NCBI RefSeq assembly: GCF_006715635.1
Contig: NZ_VFNP01000001.1
Coordinates: 1,302,001 to 1,366,000 of the forward strand
Source of the DNA: Streptomyces sp. SLBN-118
GTDB lineage: Bacteria; Actinomycetota; Actinomycetes; Streptomycetales; Streptomycetaceae
DNA: 64,000 nucleotides
Direction: 5' to 3'
The position numbers were made by a program, and so were the translations under genes. Position 1 is the stretch's first letter. Every line of letters starts with the position of its first letter. The notes beneath the pieces are model-generated. The model was given only the letters and a program-made list of their open reading frames with translations, made no database searches and was not told the origin of the DNA. This document shows positions 8,593 to 16,419 of this stretch, piece after piece.

Positions 8593-9768
8593 TCAGCCCA
8601 ACCCCAGCAGGTGCTCCAGCGCCAGCTGGTCCAGCTCCTCGAACGCCATCCCTCTCTCCCCCGCCTCCTCGACGTCGAACTCCTCGAACGCCGACCGGTC
8701 CGCCAGCAGCCCGGACAGCCCGTCCGCCGCAGTCGGCAGCATCAGCTGATCAAGCCGCGCTGCCCGCAGCGCCGCCCGGACCCGCGCATCCGCGCGGAAC
8801 GCGGCGGCCCGTTCCCGCAGAATCAGGTAGTTGCGCATACAGCCCGCCGCCGACGCCCACACGCCGTCGGCGTCCTCGGTCCTCGGCGGCTTGAAGTCGA
8901 AGTGCCTCGGGCCCTCGTAGCCGCCGCTCTCCAGCAGGTCGACCAGCCAGAAGGCGGACCGCAGATCGCCCGCACCGAAGCGCAGGTCCTGGTCGTACTT
9001 GATGCCGTTCTGCCCGTTGAGGTCGATGTGGAAGAGCTTGCCCGCCCACAGCGCCTGGGCGATGGAGTGCGTGAAGTTCAGCCCGGCCATCTGCTCGTGG
9101 CCGACCTCAGGATTGACTCCGTACAGCTCCGGCCGCTCAAGCTGCTCGATGAAGGCCAGCGCATGGCCGACGGTCGGCAGCAGGATGTCACCGCGCGGCT
9201 CGTTCGGCTTGGGCTCGATGGCGAAGCGCAGCTCGTAGCGCTGCTCGGTGACGTACTCCCCCAGCAGGTCGAAGGCCTCCTTCATCCGGTCCAGCGCGAT
9301 CCGCACATCCTTCGCCGCGCCCGACTCGGCGCCCTCGCGGCCGCCCCAGGCGACATAGGTGCGCGCCCCGAGCTCGGCGGCCAGGTCGATGTTGCGGATG
9401 GTCTTGCGCAGCGCGTACCGGCGTACGTCCCGGTCGTTGGCGGTGAAGCCGCCGTCCTTGAACACGGGGTGGGTGAAGAGATTGGTGGTGGCCATGGGCA
9501 CGACCAGACCGGTCGCGTCCAGCGCCTGCCGGAAGCGTTTGACGTGCGACTCGCGCTGGGACTCGGACGCGCCGAAGGGAATCAGGTCGTCGTCGTGGAA
9601 GGTGACGCCGTACGCACCGAGCGAGGCGAGCCGCTGCACGGATTCGACGGGGTCCAGTGGCGGGCGGGTCGCGTCCCCGAACGGGTCCCGGCCCTGCCAG
9701 CCGACCGTCCAGAGGCCGAAGCTGAACTTGTCGCCGGGGGTGGGAGTGAAGCCTTGCGCCATGGCCAT
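8593..9768 (-). CDS. xylA: Xylose isomerase
   Basis: A 391-residue D-xylose isomerase that interconverts xylose and xylulose in the cytoplasm. Family landmarks are [19 protein letters not shown], the active-site region VTFHDDDL, the metal-binding [10 protein letters not shown] and [10 protein letters not shown], and the HIDLNGQNG segment. The length equals that of Streptomyces XylA. ATG 9768 has AAGGCGG close upstream; ATG 9762 is an alternative. It is transcribed divergently from xylB across a 152-base region holding an inverted repeat, as expected for a ROK-controlled xyl regulon. Confidence 0.97.
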   Translation of the reverse strand: MAMAQGFTPTPGDKFSFGLWTVGWQGRDPFGDATRPPLDPVESVQRLASLGAYGVTFHDDDLIPFGASESQRESHVKRFRQALDATGLVVPMATTNLFTHPVFKDGGFTANDRDVRRYALRKTIRNIDLAAELGARTYVAWGGREGAESGAAKDVRIALDRMKEAFDLLGEYVTEQRYELRFAIEPKPNEPRGDILLPTVGHALAFIEQLERPELYGVNPEVGHEQMAGLNFTHSIAQALWAGKLFHIDLNGQNGIKYDQDLRFGAGDLRSAFWLVDLLESGGYEGPRHFDFKPPRTEDADGVWASAAGCMRNYLILRERAAAFRADARVRAALRAARLDQLMLPTAADGLSGLLADRSAFEEFDVEEAGERGMAFEELDQLALEHLLGLG

Positions 9769-9878
9769 GACCGCCTTCGAACCCTGGTTTGTTTTCTGTG
9801 CTTACTAATGTTGCATACCCCGTCCCGACCGCCATAGCCCCCAACACCTGTTCGCGCACGACCGCTTGACGTAATTTG

Positions 9879-9895
9879 TTTGGCGAACTGCCAAA
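9879..9895. promoter_or_regulatory. Probable xyl operator between xylA and xylB
   Basis: A perfect inverted repeat TTTGGC-GAACT-GCCAAA lies 26 bases upstream of the xylB start. A TTGAC that could serve as a -35 box lies just upstream at 9866-9870. Its place suits binding by the ROK repressor encoded at 7005. Assignment to that protein is inferred from position. Confidence 0.6.
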
Positions 9896-9920
9896 TAGGC
9901 CGGAGGGAGAGGTGGGGACC

Positions 9921-11420
9921 ATGCCCGCGCAGCAGGTGGTCATCGGCGTTGACAGCTCGACCCAGTCCGCCAAGGCCGCGTTCGTCGACGCGGCCACCGG
10001 CCGTACGCTCGCCGTCGGCCGGGCCCCGCACGAGGTCGGCGGTGCGGGCGGCGCCCGCGAGAGCGACCCCGAAGTGTGGTGGCACGCGCTGCGCGAGGCC
10101 GTTTCCGCCGGGCTCAAGGAGTCGGGCCTGCCCGCGTCCGCCGTCATCGGCATCGCGGTCGCGGGACAGCAGCACGGCCTCGTGGTCCTCGACCGGGCCG
10201 GACGTCCGGTGCGTCCCGCACTGCTGTGGAACGACACCCGTTCGGCCCCGCAGGCCGCCGCCCTCACCGAGGCGCTCGGGGGACCCGATGCCTGGACGGC
10301 CCGTACCGGATCGGTGCCGGTCGCCTCGATGACGGCGGCCAAGTGGCAGTGGCTGCGGGAGAACGAACCACGGGCCGCCAGGGCGGCCGCCGCCGTACGC
10401 CTCCCCCACGACTACCTCACCGAACGGCTTGCAGGCACCGCGGCCACCGACCCGGGTGACGCCTCCGGCACCTGCTGGTACTCCACCGCCACCGGTGCGT
10501 ACGACCCGAAGCTCCTTCAACTCATCGGCCTGGACGCCGACTTACTGCCGCCCGTGGCCGCGACCGGAGCCGTGCGCATCGGCTCGCTGACCGGCACCGC
10601 GGCGGCCGACCTCGGCCTGCCGGCAGGCATCGCCGTCGCCGCGGGCACCGGCGACAACATGGCCGCCGCCGTCGGACTCGGGCTCGGCGGCGCGGGGCTC
10701 CTGGACCACCCGGTGCTCAGCCTCGGCACCTCGGGCACCATCTTCGCGGCCGGCCGCACCCGGCCCGCCTCCCCCTCGCTCTCCGGATTCGCCGCCACAG
10801 ACGGTACGTATCTCCCACTGGCCTGCACCCTGAACTGCACGCTCGCCGTCGACAGGATCGCGACGCTGCTGGGCCTGGGCAGGGACGCCGCGGAGGCGGG
10901 CGGCGAGGTCGTGCTGCTGCCCTACCTCGACGGGGAGCGCACCCCCGATCTGCCGGCGGCCTCAGGTCTGCTCACCGGCCTTCGCCACACAACCACCCGC
11001 CAGCAGATCCTCGGCGCTGCTTACGAGGGCGCGGTCGTAACGGTGCTGCGCGCGCTGGACGAGGTGCTCCGCGCCTGCGGTCTCGACCCGGCCGACGACG
11101 ATGTGGCGACTCGGCCGCTGCGGCTGGTGGGCGGCGGAGCCAGGGGGCGGCACTGGGTGGAGACCGTACGACGGCTCTCCGGGCGCCCGCTGCTGATCCC
11201 AAAGAGCGGAGAGCTTGTCGCCCTCGGCGCGGCGGCCCTCGCGGCAGGAGCCGTGACGGGTGAGGACCCGGTCGCGTTGGCGAGCGGCTGGCTGGGCGGC
11301 GGCGCTGTCGAACTGCCGCCGGTGGAGCGGGACATGGAGACCTGGGAGCGGGTCTTGACCGTACTGGACATGGCGGCGCCGACCCTGCTCGCTGAGCAGG
11401 TGCCCGCCGTCAGCCCGTGA
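9921..11420 (+). CDS. xylB: Xylulokinase
   Basis: A 499-residue FGGY-family sugar kinase that phosphorylates D-xylulose for the pentose phosphate pathway. It carries the N-terminal phosphate motif IGVDSSTQSAK, the VAGQQHGLV and LLWNDTRS substrate loops, and the C-terminal GGGARG ATP-binding motif. ATG 9921 is preferred, with GGAGGGAG and GGGG just upstream. It contains a TTA leucine codon at 10542-10544 (in DADLLPP), so translation should depend on the bldA tRNA. Its 3-prime end overlaps the convergent exporter gene by 11 bases. Confidence 0.95.
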   Translation: MPAQQVVIGVDSSTQSAKAAFVDAATGRTLAVGRAPHEVGGAGGARESDPEVWWHALREAVSAGLKESGLPASAVIGIAVAGQQHGLVVLDRAGRPVRPALLWNDTRSAPQAAALTEALGGPDAWTARTGSVPVASMTAAKWQWLRENEPRAARAAAAVRLPHDYLTERLAGTAATDPGDASGTCWYSTATGAYDPKLLQLIGLDADLLPPVAATGAVRIGSLTGTAAADLGLPAGIAVAAGTGDNMAAAVGLGLGGAGLLDHPVLSLGTSGTIFAAGRTRPASPSLSGFAATDGTYLPLACTLNCTLAVDRIATLLGLGRDAAEAGGEVVLLPYLDGERTPDLPAASGLLTGLRHTTTRQQILGAAYEGAVVTVLRALDEVLRACGLDPADDDVATRPLRLVGGGARGRHWVETVRRLSGRPLLIPKSGELVALGAAALAAGAVTGEDPVALASGWLGGGAVELPPVERDMETWERVLTVLDMAAPTLLAEQVPAVSP

Positions 11421-12450
11421 TCAGCAGCACTCCCGCGTACGAGACCCCCGCCACGACCACCCAGGCGCTCAGCCCCAGGGCCGCGACCCGCGCGCCCGTG
11501 CGCGTCAGGGACGGCAGGTCGACCGTGCTGCCGAGACCGAACAGCGCGGCGGCGAGCAGGAGTTCCTGCGCGTACTGTGCCACGTCGATGGCGGACGTCG
11601 GGAGCAGGCCCGTACTGCGCAGGGCCACCATCGTCAGGAAGCCGACCACGAAGAGCGGGACCAGCGGCAGCCGCTTCGTCGCCGTAACGCCGCCGCGCCG
11701 TCTGTGGCGTACGGACAGCGCCACCGCCGCGACGAGTGGCGCGAGCAGCGCCACCCGCATCAGCTTGACCAGGACCGCCTCGGTGAGCGCGTCGGGGCCC
11801 GCGGTCTGCGCGGTGGCCACGACCTGCCCCACGTCGTGGACGCTCGCACCGACCCAGCGCCCGAACTCGGCGTCGCTCAGCCCCAACGGCTGGTGCAGCA
11901 GCGGCAGTACGGCGATGGCGAGGGTTCCGCACAGTGTCACCAGTGCCACCGATGTCGCGACGTCGCGCTCGTCGCTGTCCGTCGCCTCGCTCACCGCGCC
12001 GATCGCGGACGCCCCGCAGATGGAGTATCCGGCGGCGATCAGCAGCGGCTGATCGCCCGGGAGCCCCATTCGGCGGCCCAGCCACCAGGTGCCCAGGAAC
12101 GTCGCGGCGACGACGCCGAGCACCATGGTGACCGTCGCCCAGCCGAGGCCGAGCACGTCGTCCAGGCTCAGCTTCAGCCCGAGCAGCACGATGCCGATCC
12201 GCATCAGGCGCTTCGCGGCGTACGAGAGTCCCGGGCGGGCCGCTCCCCGGACCAGGGCGCGTGTGCCCGGCAGGTGCGCTGCCACGATTCCCAGCACCAC
12301 GGCGGCGGTCAGCATCGGTATGCCCGGTACCAGTTGGTGGACGGACCAGGCGACGCCGACGGCGGATGCGGCGAGTGCGAGCCCGGGCAGGGTGCGGGGC
12401 GCGGCCGTGGAAGGGGGTGCCTTGGCGGCCCGTTCCCTCAGCAGCGCCAT
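11410..12450 (-). CDS. YeiH-family putative sulfate/sulfonate exporter
   Basis: A 346-residue membrane protein of the UPF0324/YeiH family with about ten hydrophobic segments. Family hallmarks are the LGLKLSLDDVLGLG region, the loop YSICGASAIGAVS and ASVHDVGQVVATA. Its ATG at 12450 overlaps the stop of the cysteine dioxygenase gene, so the two are coupled. The pairing suggests removal of oxidised sulfur made from cysteine; this is inferred from context, since the transported ion has not been settled for most members. Confidence 0.85.
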   Translation of the reverse strand: MALLRERAAKAPPSTAAPRTLPGLALAASAVGVAWSVHQLVPGIPMLTAAVVLGIVAAHLPGTRALVRGAARPGLSYAAKRLMRIGIVLLGLKLSLDDVLGLGWATVTMVLGVVAATFLGTWWLGRRMGLPGDQPLLIAAGYSICGASAIGAVSEATDSDERDVATSVALVTLCGTLAIAVLPLLHQPLGLSDAEFGRWVGASVHDVGQVVATAQTAGPDALTEAVLVKLMRVALLAPLVAAVALSVRHRRRGGVTATKRLPLVPLFVVGFLTMVALRSTGLLPTSAIDVAQYAQELLLAAALFGLGSTVDLPSLTRTGARVAALGLSAWVVVAGVSYAGVLLITG

Positions 12451-13028
12451 CAGCGGTCGGCCGGCAGCTCGTAGACGCGCCGGACGCTGGTGCCAAGACG
12501 CGATATGTCCGCCCCGTACACATGAAGGGAGATCGCCCGTCCGGAACCCGCGTTCCAGACCCGGTGGATGTCGCCGGGCGGCGCGAATCCGCAGACGGCG
12601 CCCTGCTCGTTGACGACATCGCCGGTGGCGACGAGGCGCGCGGCCGCCCCTGTGGCAGGGGACGGGAGAAGGCGGTAGCGCCGCTCGTACTCCTCCCCCT
12701 CGTGCACACCGGTGGTGCACCACGACACGTGGTCGTGCACGGACGTCCCCTGGCCCGGCAGCCAGACCAGTCCGACGATCGAGAAGCTTCCGTCGTGTTC
12801 GGCATGCAGCAGGTGCTGGCGGTAGCGGGCCGGGTCGCTCTCGCACTGCTCGGGGGTGAGCAGATCGCCGGCGCCGAGATGCGGTGCGAGGCGCTCGCCG
12901 ACCAGATATGCCGTCAGGTCGGGTGGCAGGCCTCTCCCCACGGCCTCGCGTACCTCGGCGATCAGCGCGTCGAGGCGCTCGGTCGTGCGCGGGGCCGTGA
13001 AGGCGGCTGTTCCGGTCGAAATGGTCAT
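12450..13028 (-). CDS. Cysteine dioxygenase family protein
   Basis: A 192-residue cupin that would oxidise L-cysteine to cysteine sulfinate using Fe(II) and O2. The iron site is shown by SVHDHVSWC (two His) and a third His in GDIHRVWN. It starts with ATG 13028 and overlaps the exporter gene start. A LysR gene lies upstream on the same strand, with an inverted repeat in the 90-base gap. The set looks like a cysteine-catabolism or sulfur-overflow operon. Confidence 0.88.
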   Translation of the reverse strand: MTISTGTAAFTAPRTTERLDALIAEVREAVGRGLPPDLTAYLVGERLAPHLGAGDLLTPEQCESDPARYRQHLLHAEHDGSFSIVGLVWLPGQGTSVHDHVSWCTTGVHEGEEYERRYRLLPSPATGAAARLVATGDVVNEQGAVCGFAPPGDIHRVWNAGSGRAISLHVYGADISRLGTSVRRVYELPADR

Positions 13029-13074
13029 ACGGGCAGCGTCGAGCCGCCCGACCCATCACGTCCAACGACGGTTT

Positions 13075-13091
13075 CTTGGCGACTTCCCAAG
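13075..13091. promoter_or_regulatory. Inverted repeat upstream of the cysteine dioxygenase gene
   Basis: CTTGG-CGACTTC-CCAAG lies 47-63 bases upstream of the dioxygenase start, next to a TATAAG that could be a -10 box on the minus strand. The size and place suit an operator for the adjacent LysR protein. This is a visual match only. Confidence 0.4.
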
Positions 13092-13118
13092 TTCCGCTTA
13101 TAAATGGGGCGCTCTTGT

Positions 13119-14024
13119 TCAGCAGCCGATCTTGTTCGCCGAGACCGTATTCAGCTCGTCGAGGACCAGGGCTGTCGCCGGTATCCGCAGATGCTCCTTG
13201 AGCACGTACGCCGAGATCTGCCGACGGGAAGCGGGTTGCAGCGGCCGTCCGGTGACTTTGCGGTGGCAGAGGAAGTTCAGTACGAGCGCCGGGATCATCG
13301 CGACGCCGAGCCCCTCCGCGACCAGACTCTGCACCACGAGATTGTCGTCAGTCGTGAACGCGATGTCCGGCGCGAACCCCTGCTCGCCGCATTCGTGCAG
13401 GAGGTTGGCCCGGCAGCGCAGACACCCGGCTATCCAGCGCTCCTGCGCCAGATCCGCCAGCTTGACGGCTCTGCGCCGCGCGAGCGGATGCCCGGTCGGC
13501 AGCAGCACCGTCAACTGGTCCTCCAGGAGCGGGATCTCCACCAACTTTTCCGGCACCTCTTCATGCAGGCCGGGATAGGTGAAGGCAAGCGTGATGTCGC
13601 ACTCCCCGCGCACCAGGCGATGGAGCGACTCCGGCGGCTCACTCTCCAGGAGGTCGACCTGCACGCCCGGATGGGCGGTGGCGAGGCGGGCCATCGCCTC
13701 GGGGATGAGCGTGGCACTGGCGCTGGGGAACGCGCAGACGCGGACCCTGCCCGCGCGCAGCCGGGTCAGCGCGCTCATCTGCTGTTGGGCGGCCGACATG
13801 TTGTCGAGGATGACGGAGGCGTGCCGCGACAGGGCCTCGCCCGCTTCGGTGAGGCGCATACTGCGGCCGACCCGGATGAACAGTGGTGTGCCGACGTCGC
13901 GTTCGAGGGACTTCATCTGTTGGGTGATCGCCGGTTGGGTATAGCCCAGAGCACGGGCGGCCGCCGAGTACGAACCGGTCCTCACCACTTCATGGAACGT
14001 TCTGATGTGCCGGGAATCGAACAC
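13119..14024 (-). CDS. LysR-family transcriptional regulator
   Basis: A 301-residue LysR protein. The N-terminal winged helix (HIRTFHEVVRTGSYSAAARA, YTQPAITQQMKSLE) fills residues 4-60; the rest is the effector-binding domain. GTG 14024 places the helix-turn-helix at the very N-terminus, as is normal for the family, although the ribosome-binding site (AGG) is weak. It reads toward the cysteine dioxygenase and exporter genes and is the likely regulator of both. A paired CLRC in the effector domain could sense a thiol, but that is speculative. Confidence 0.88.
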   Translation of the reverse strand: MFDSRHIRTFHEVVRTGSYSAAARALGYTQPAITQQMKSLERDVGTPLFIRVGRSMRLTEAGEALSRHASVILDNMSAAQQQMSALTRLRAGRVRVCAFPSASATLIPEAMARLATAHPGVQVDLLESEPPESLHRLVRGECDITLAFTYPGLHEEVPEKLVEIPLLEDQLTVLLPTGHPLARRRAVKLADLAQERWIAGCLRCRANLLHECGEQGFAPDIAFTTDDNLVVQSLVAEGLGVAMIPALVLNFLCHRKVTGRPLQPASRRQISAYVLKEHLRIPATALVLDELNTVSANKIGC

Positions 14025-14426
14025 ACCTGAACCATAAGCAGGACTTGGGTACCCGGGGATCCCTTGCGCTCCATTGGCCGGTATTCGTCGCCGGTCGGCC
14101 ACTCCGGCGTACAGCGAGAGAGCCTCGTTGTAGGTCCTTCGTCCGCCCGGCCCTCCATTCGGGCGACGATCCCTCAACTTGCCGTGTCACAAGGGAATCT
14201 GGCGCCGGCCCTGGGCTGTCGGGTGCACATTGAACTTCTTCGGGATGCAGGTGCCGATGTCGATGATGTCATCATCTGCACACGAACGACGCGGGGATGC
14301 GGGTCATGGGCACCGCCGTCGATCCGTGGCAACTGCGCTGCTCCAGAAGGTGATCGGCACACGGGGCCCGTTCCGGCTCCGTAAAATGCTCGTCCGATCC
14401 CCGCTCGCCCGGCAGGAAGGACATCG
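14025..14426. other. Intergenic region, no gene recognised
   Basis: These 402 bases separate the LysR gene from the divergent amidohydrolase gene. I see no coding pattern, RNA gene or strong hairpin. GGAAGG just before 14427 is the ribosome-binding site of the next gene. The region presumably holds both promoters. Confidence 0.5.
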
Positions 14427-15254
14427 ATGGACCACGAGCCCCCACCCTTCCGGCTTCTTCCCGGCGCCGACCACTCCCCAGTGCTTCTGCATGTCCCGCA
14501 TTCCGCACGGATCATCCCCGCGCCCGTGCGCGACGGCATCGAGCTGGACGACGCCGCGTTGGAGCGGGAGCTCGACCACATCACCGACGCCGACACCGCC
14601 CAGATCGCCGCCGCCGCGGCAGAGGCTGCTCCTGTGGCTCCCTGGCGTTTCGTCAACGGTCTTTCGCGGCTGGTCATCGACCCCGAGCGGTTTCCCGACG
14701 AGCGGGAGGAAATGCTGTCCGTCGGCATGGGCGCGGTCTACACCCACACCACACACGGCGAACGGCTGCGCGCGCCGGAGGTCGACCCGCAGCCGCTGAT
14801 CGACCGCTATTTCCGTCCGTACGCGCAGGCGATGACGGCGGCGGTCGGCGAGCGGCTGGCGGCCACCGGGCGCGCTGTGATCATCGACATCCACTCCTAT
14901 CCGACCGAGCCGCTGCCTTACGAGCTGCACGGTGAGGGCCCGCGGCCGCCGATCTGCCTCGGCGCCGACGCCTTCCACACACCGCCGGAGCTCGTCGCCC
15001 TGGCGGAGAAGTCGTTCGCCGGATTCGGCGGGACGGCGATCAACACACCCTTTGCCGGTACGTATGTGCCGCTGAAGTATTACGGCAAGGACCCTCGCGT
15101 CAGCGCGCTGATGATCGAGATCCGCCGGGACCTCTACATGACGGAGCCGGGCGGCCCGGCGGGCCCCGGCCTCGCGGCGCTCGCACGCGCGGTGGCCGAC
15201 CTGGTCGCTCGCGCGGGCGGGACGAGGGCAGTCGCCGACTCGAGCACCTCTTAA
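14427..15254 (+). CDS. N-formylglutamate amidohydrolase family protein
   Basis: A 275-residue zinc amidohydrolase that would hydrolyse N-formylglutamate or a related N-acyl amino acid. Conserved blocks are VLLHVPHSARIIP at the N-terminus, FVNGLSRLVIDPERF, IIDIHSYPTEPLPYE and LMIEIRRDLYM near the end. ATG 14427 follows GGAAGG. No other hut gene is nearby, so the role may be outside histidine catabolism. It is a single-gene unit, followed by a convergent methyltransferase gene. Confidence 0.85.
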   Translation: MDHEPPPFRLLPGADHSPVLLHVPHSARIIPAPVRDGIELDDAALERELDHITDADTAQIAAAAAEAAPVAPWRFVNGLSRLVIDPERFPDEREEMLSVGMGAVYTHTTHGERLRAPEVDPQPLIDRYFRPYAQAMTAAVGERLAATGRAVIIDIHSYPTEPLPYELHGEGPRPPICLGADAFHTPPELVALAEKSFAGFGGTAINTPFAGTYVPLKYYGKDPRVSALMIEIRRDLYMTEPGGPAGPGLAALARAVADLVARAGGTRAVADSSTS

Positions 15255-15364
15255 AGGCTGATCAGCCGGTCGGGGATCGCAAACAGGTTCCTGACGAGGT
15301 CTCCCGCGTGGTACGGGCGACGAGCCCAGTCGCGGACTGCAAGTGATCGATACGGACGCTCTCG

Positions 15365-16147
15365 CTACCTCCGCCGGTGAGCCTCGATGAGGAATCGCTG
15401 CGAGTGAGCAACGAACGGACCATGGCGTCCGAGGAAGGAGTGGAGTTCCGCCAGGCGGTCACGGTAGGCGTCCACGGTGAAGCCGGGGACGATCCAGATC
15501 ACCTTGCGCAGGAAGTGGACCACCGCCGCGATGTCATGGAACTCCATCCGGAGGGCTTCCTGGCGCACGTCGACGACGTCCAGGCCCGCAGCCTCCGCGG
15601 CGGCCACCGCCGCTGTCGGGCTCGTGCCTGCATAGCTGGTGGTCACGGGAATCGGGTGCGACATTGGCGGCTGAGGCCCCATCATGAACTCGGTCAGCTC
15701 TCGCACAGAGCCAGAGCCGACGTGTTGGGCCAGGTACACGCCGTCCGGACGTAGCACCCGTCGCACCTCGTCCCAGCGGGTCACCACGGGGTGTCGGCTG
15801 ACCACCAGGTCGAACGACTCCTCCGCGAATGGCAGGTCGGATGCGTCCTCGGCCTCCATGACGGTCGCGTCGAACTTCGCCAGGGTGCGGCGGGCGATTG
15901 CGATGTTCGGGGGCCAGGACTCCGTCGCCGCCAGCACCGGCGGAGCGATGGGGATCGAGGCCAGCACCTCGCCGCCGCCCGTCTGGATGTCGAGTCCGGC
16001 CGCAGCCTTCGCCATCCGCTCGGCGAGCAGCCTCGAGTACCCCCAGCACGGCCGTTCCTCGCTGGCGCGACCTGCGAACCAGGAGAAGTCCCACCCCTCG
16101 GTGGGGACAGCCTCGCCTTCCTGTACGAGCTCTTCGAACGTACGCAT
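15365..16147 (-). CDS. Class I SAM-dependent methyltransferase
   Basis: A 260-residue methyltransferase. Motif I is divergent (LDIQTGGGEVLA, residues about 55-66), but the acidic residue, DLPFAEESFDLVVSRHPV and RVLRPDGVYLAQHVG match the UbiE/Mycolic-acid-type Methyltransf_11 fold. The start at ATG 16147 gives the usual MRTFEELV N-terminus; an ATG 36 bases upstream is possible. The substrate is unknown and no pathway partner is adjacent. Confidence 0.8.
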   Translation of the reverse strand: MRTFEELVQEGEAVPTEGWDFSWFAGRASEERPCWGYSRLLAERMAKAAAGLDIQTGGGEVLASIPIAPPVLAATESWPPNIAIARRTLAKFDATVMEAEDASDLPFAEESFDLVVSRHPVVTRWDEVRRVLRPDGVYLAQHVGSGSVRELTEFMMGPQPPMSHPIPVTTSYAGTSPTAAVAAAEAAGLDVVDVRQEALRMEFHDIAAVVHFLRKVIWIVPGFTVDAYRDRLAELHSFLGRHGPFVAHSQRFLIEAHRRR

Positions 16148-16378
16148 GTCGCCGAGAATGGCAGGCGAGAGCGGCGCGCGCATACGAGTTTCAACGGTTC
16201 ACCGTTCGAGGCGGGTCACCTCGCGATTCCGGTGCGTTTCACGAACCATGGCAGCGCAGGCACAGTCCAGCTGATCACAGAGCGACGCAAGTCCATGATC
16301 ACGGAACCTGTGCCTGCCCGTCTGCCGGCCGATTGCCTGCCGCTTATCCGCTCGAACTCCAAGTGCCGGTGCCGACCC

Positions 16379-16413
16379 GGCTGACCGCCAGCGCCTGGTG
16401 CGGGCGGTCAGCC
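16379..16413 (-). terminator. Hairpin terminator of the NlpC/P60 gene
   Basis: A perfect 11-bp stem, GGCTGACCGCC paired with GGCGGTCAGCC around a 13-base loop, begins 7 bases after the stop of the minus-strand gene ending at 16420. There is no T tract, as is usual in Streptomyces. Confidence 0.65.
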
Positions 16414-16419
16414 GTGGCG

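Noticed and set aside
14064..14384. A 106-codon plus-strand frame before the amidohydrolase gene
   Set aside because: Low complexity, no ribosome-binding site, composition unlike coding DNA.
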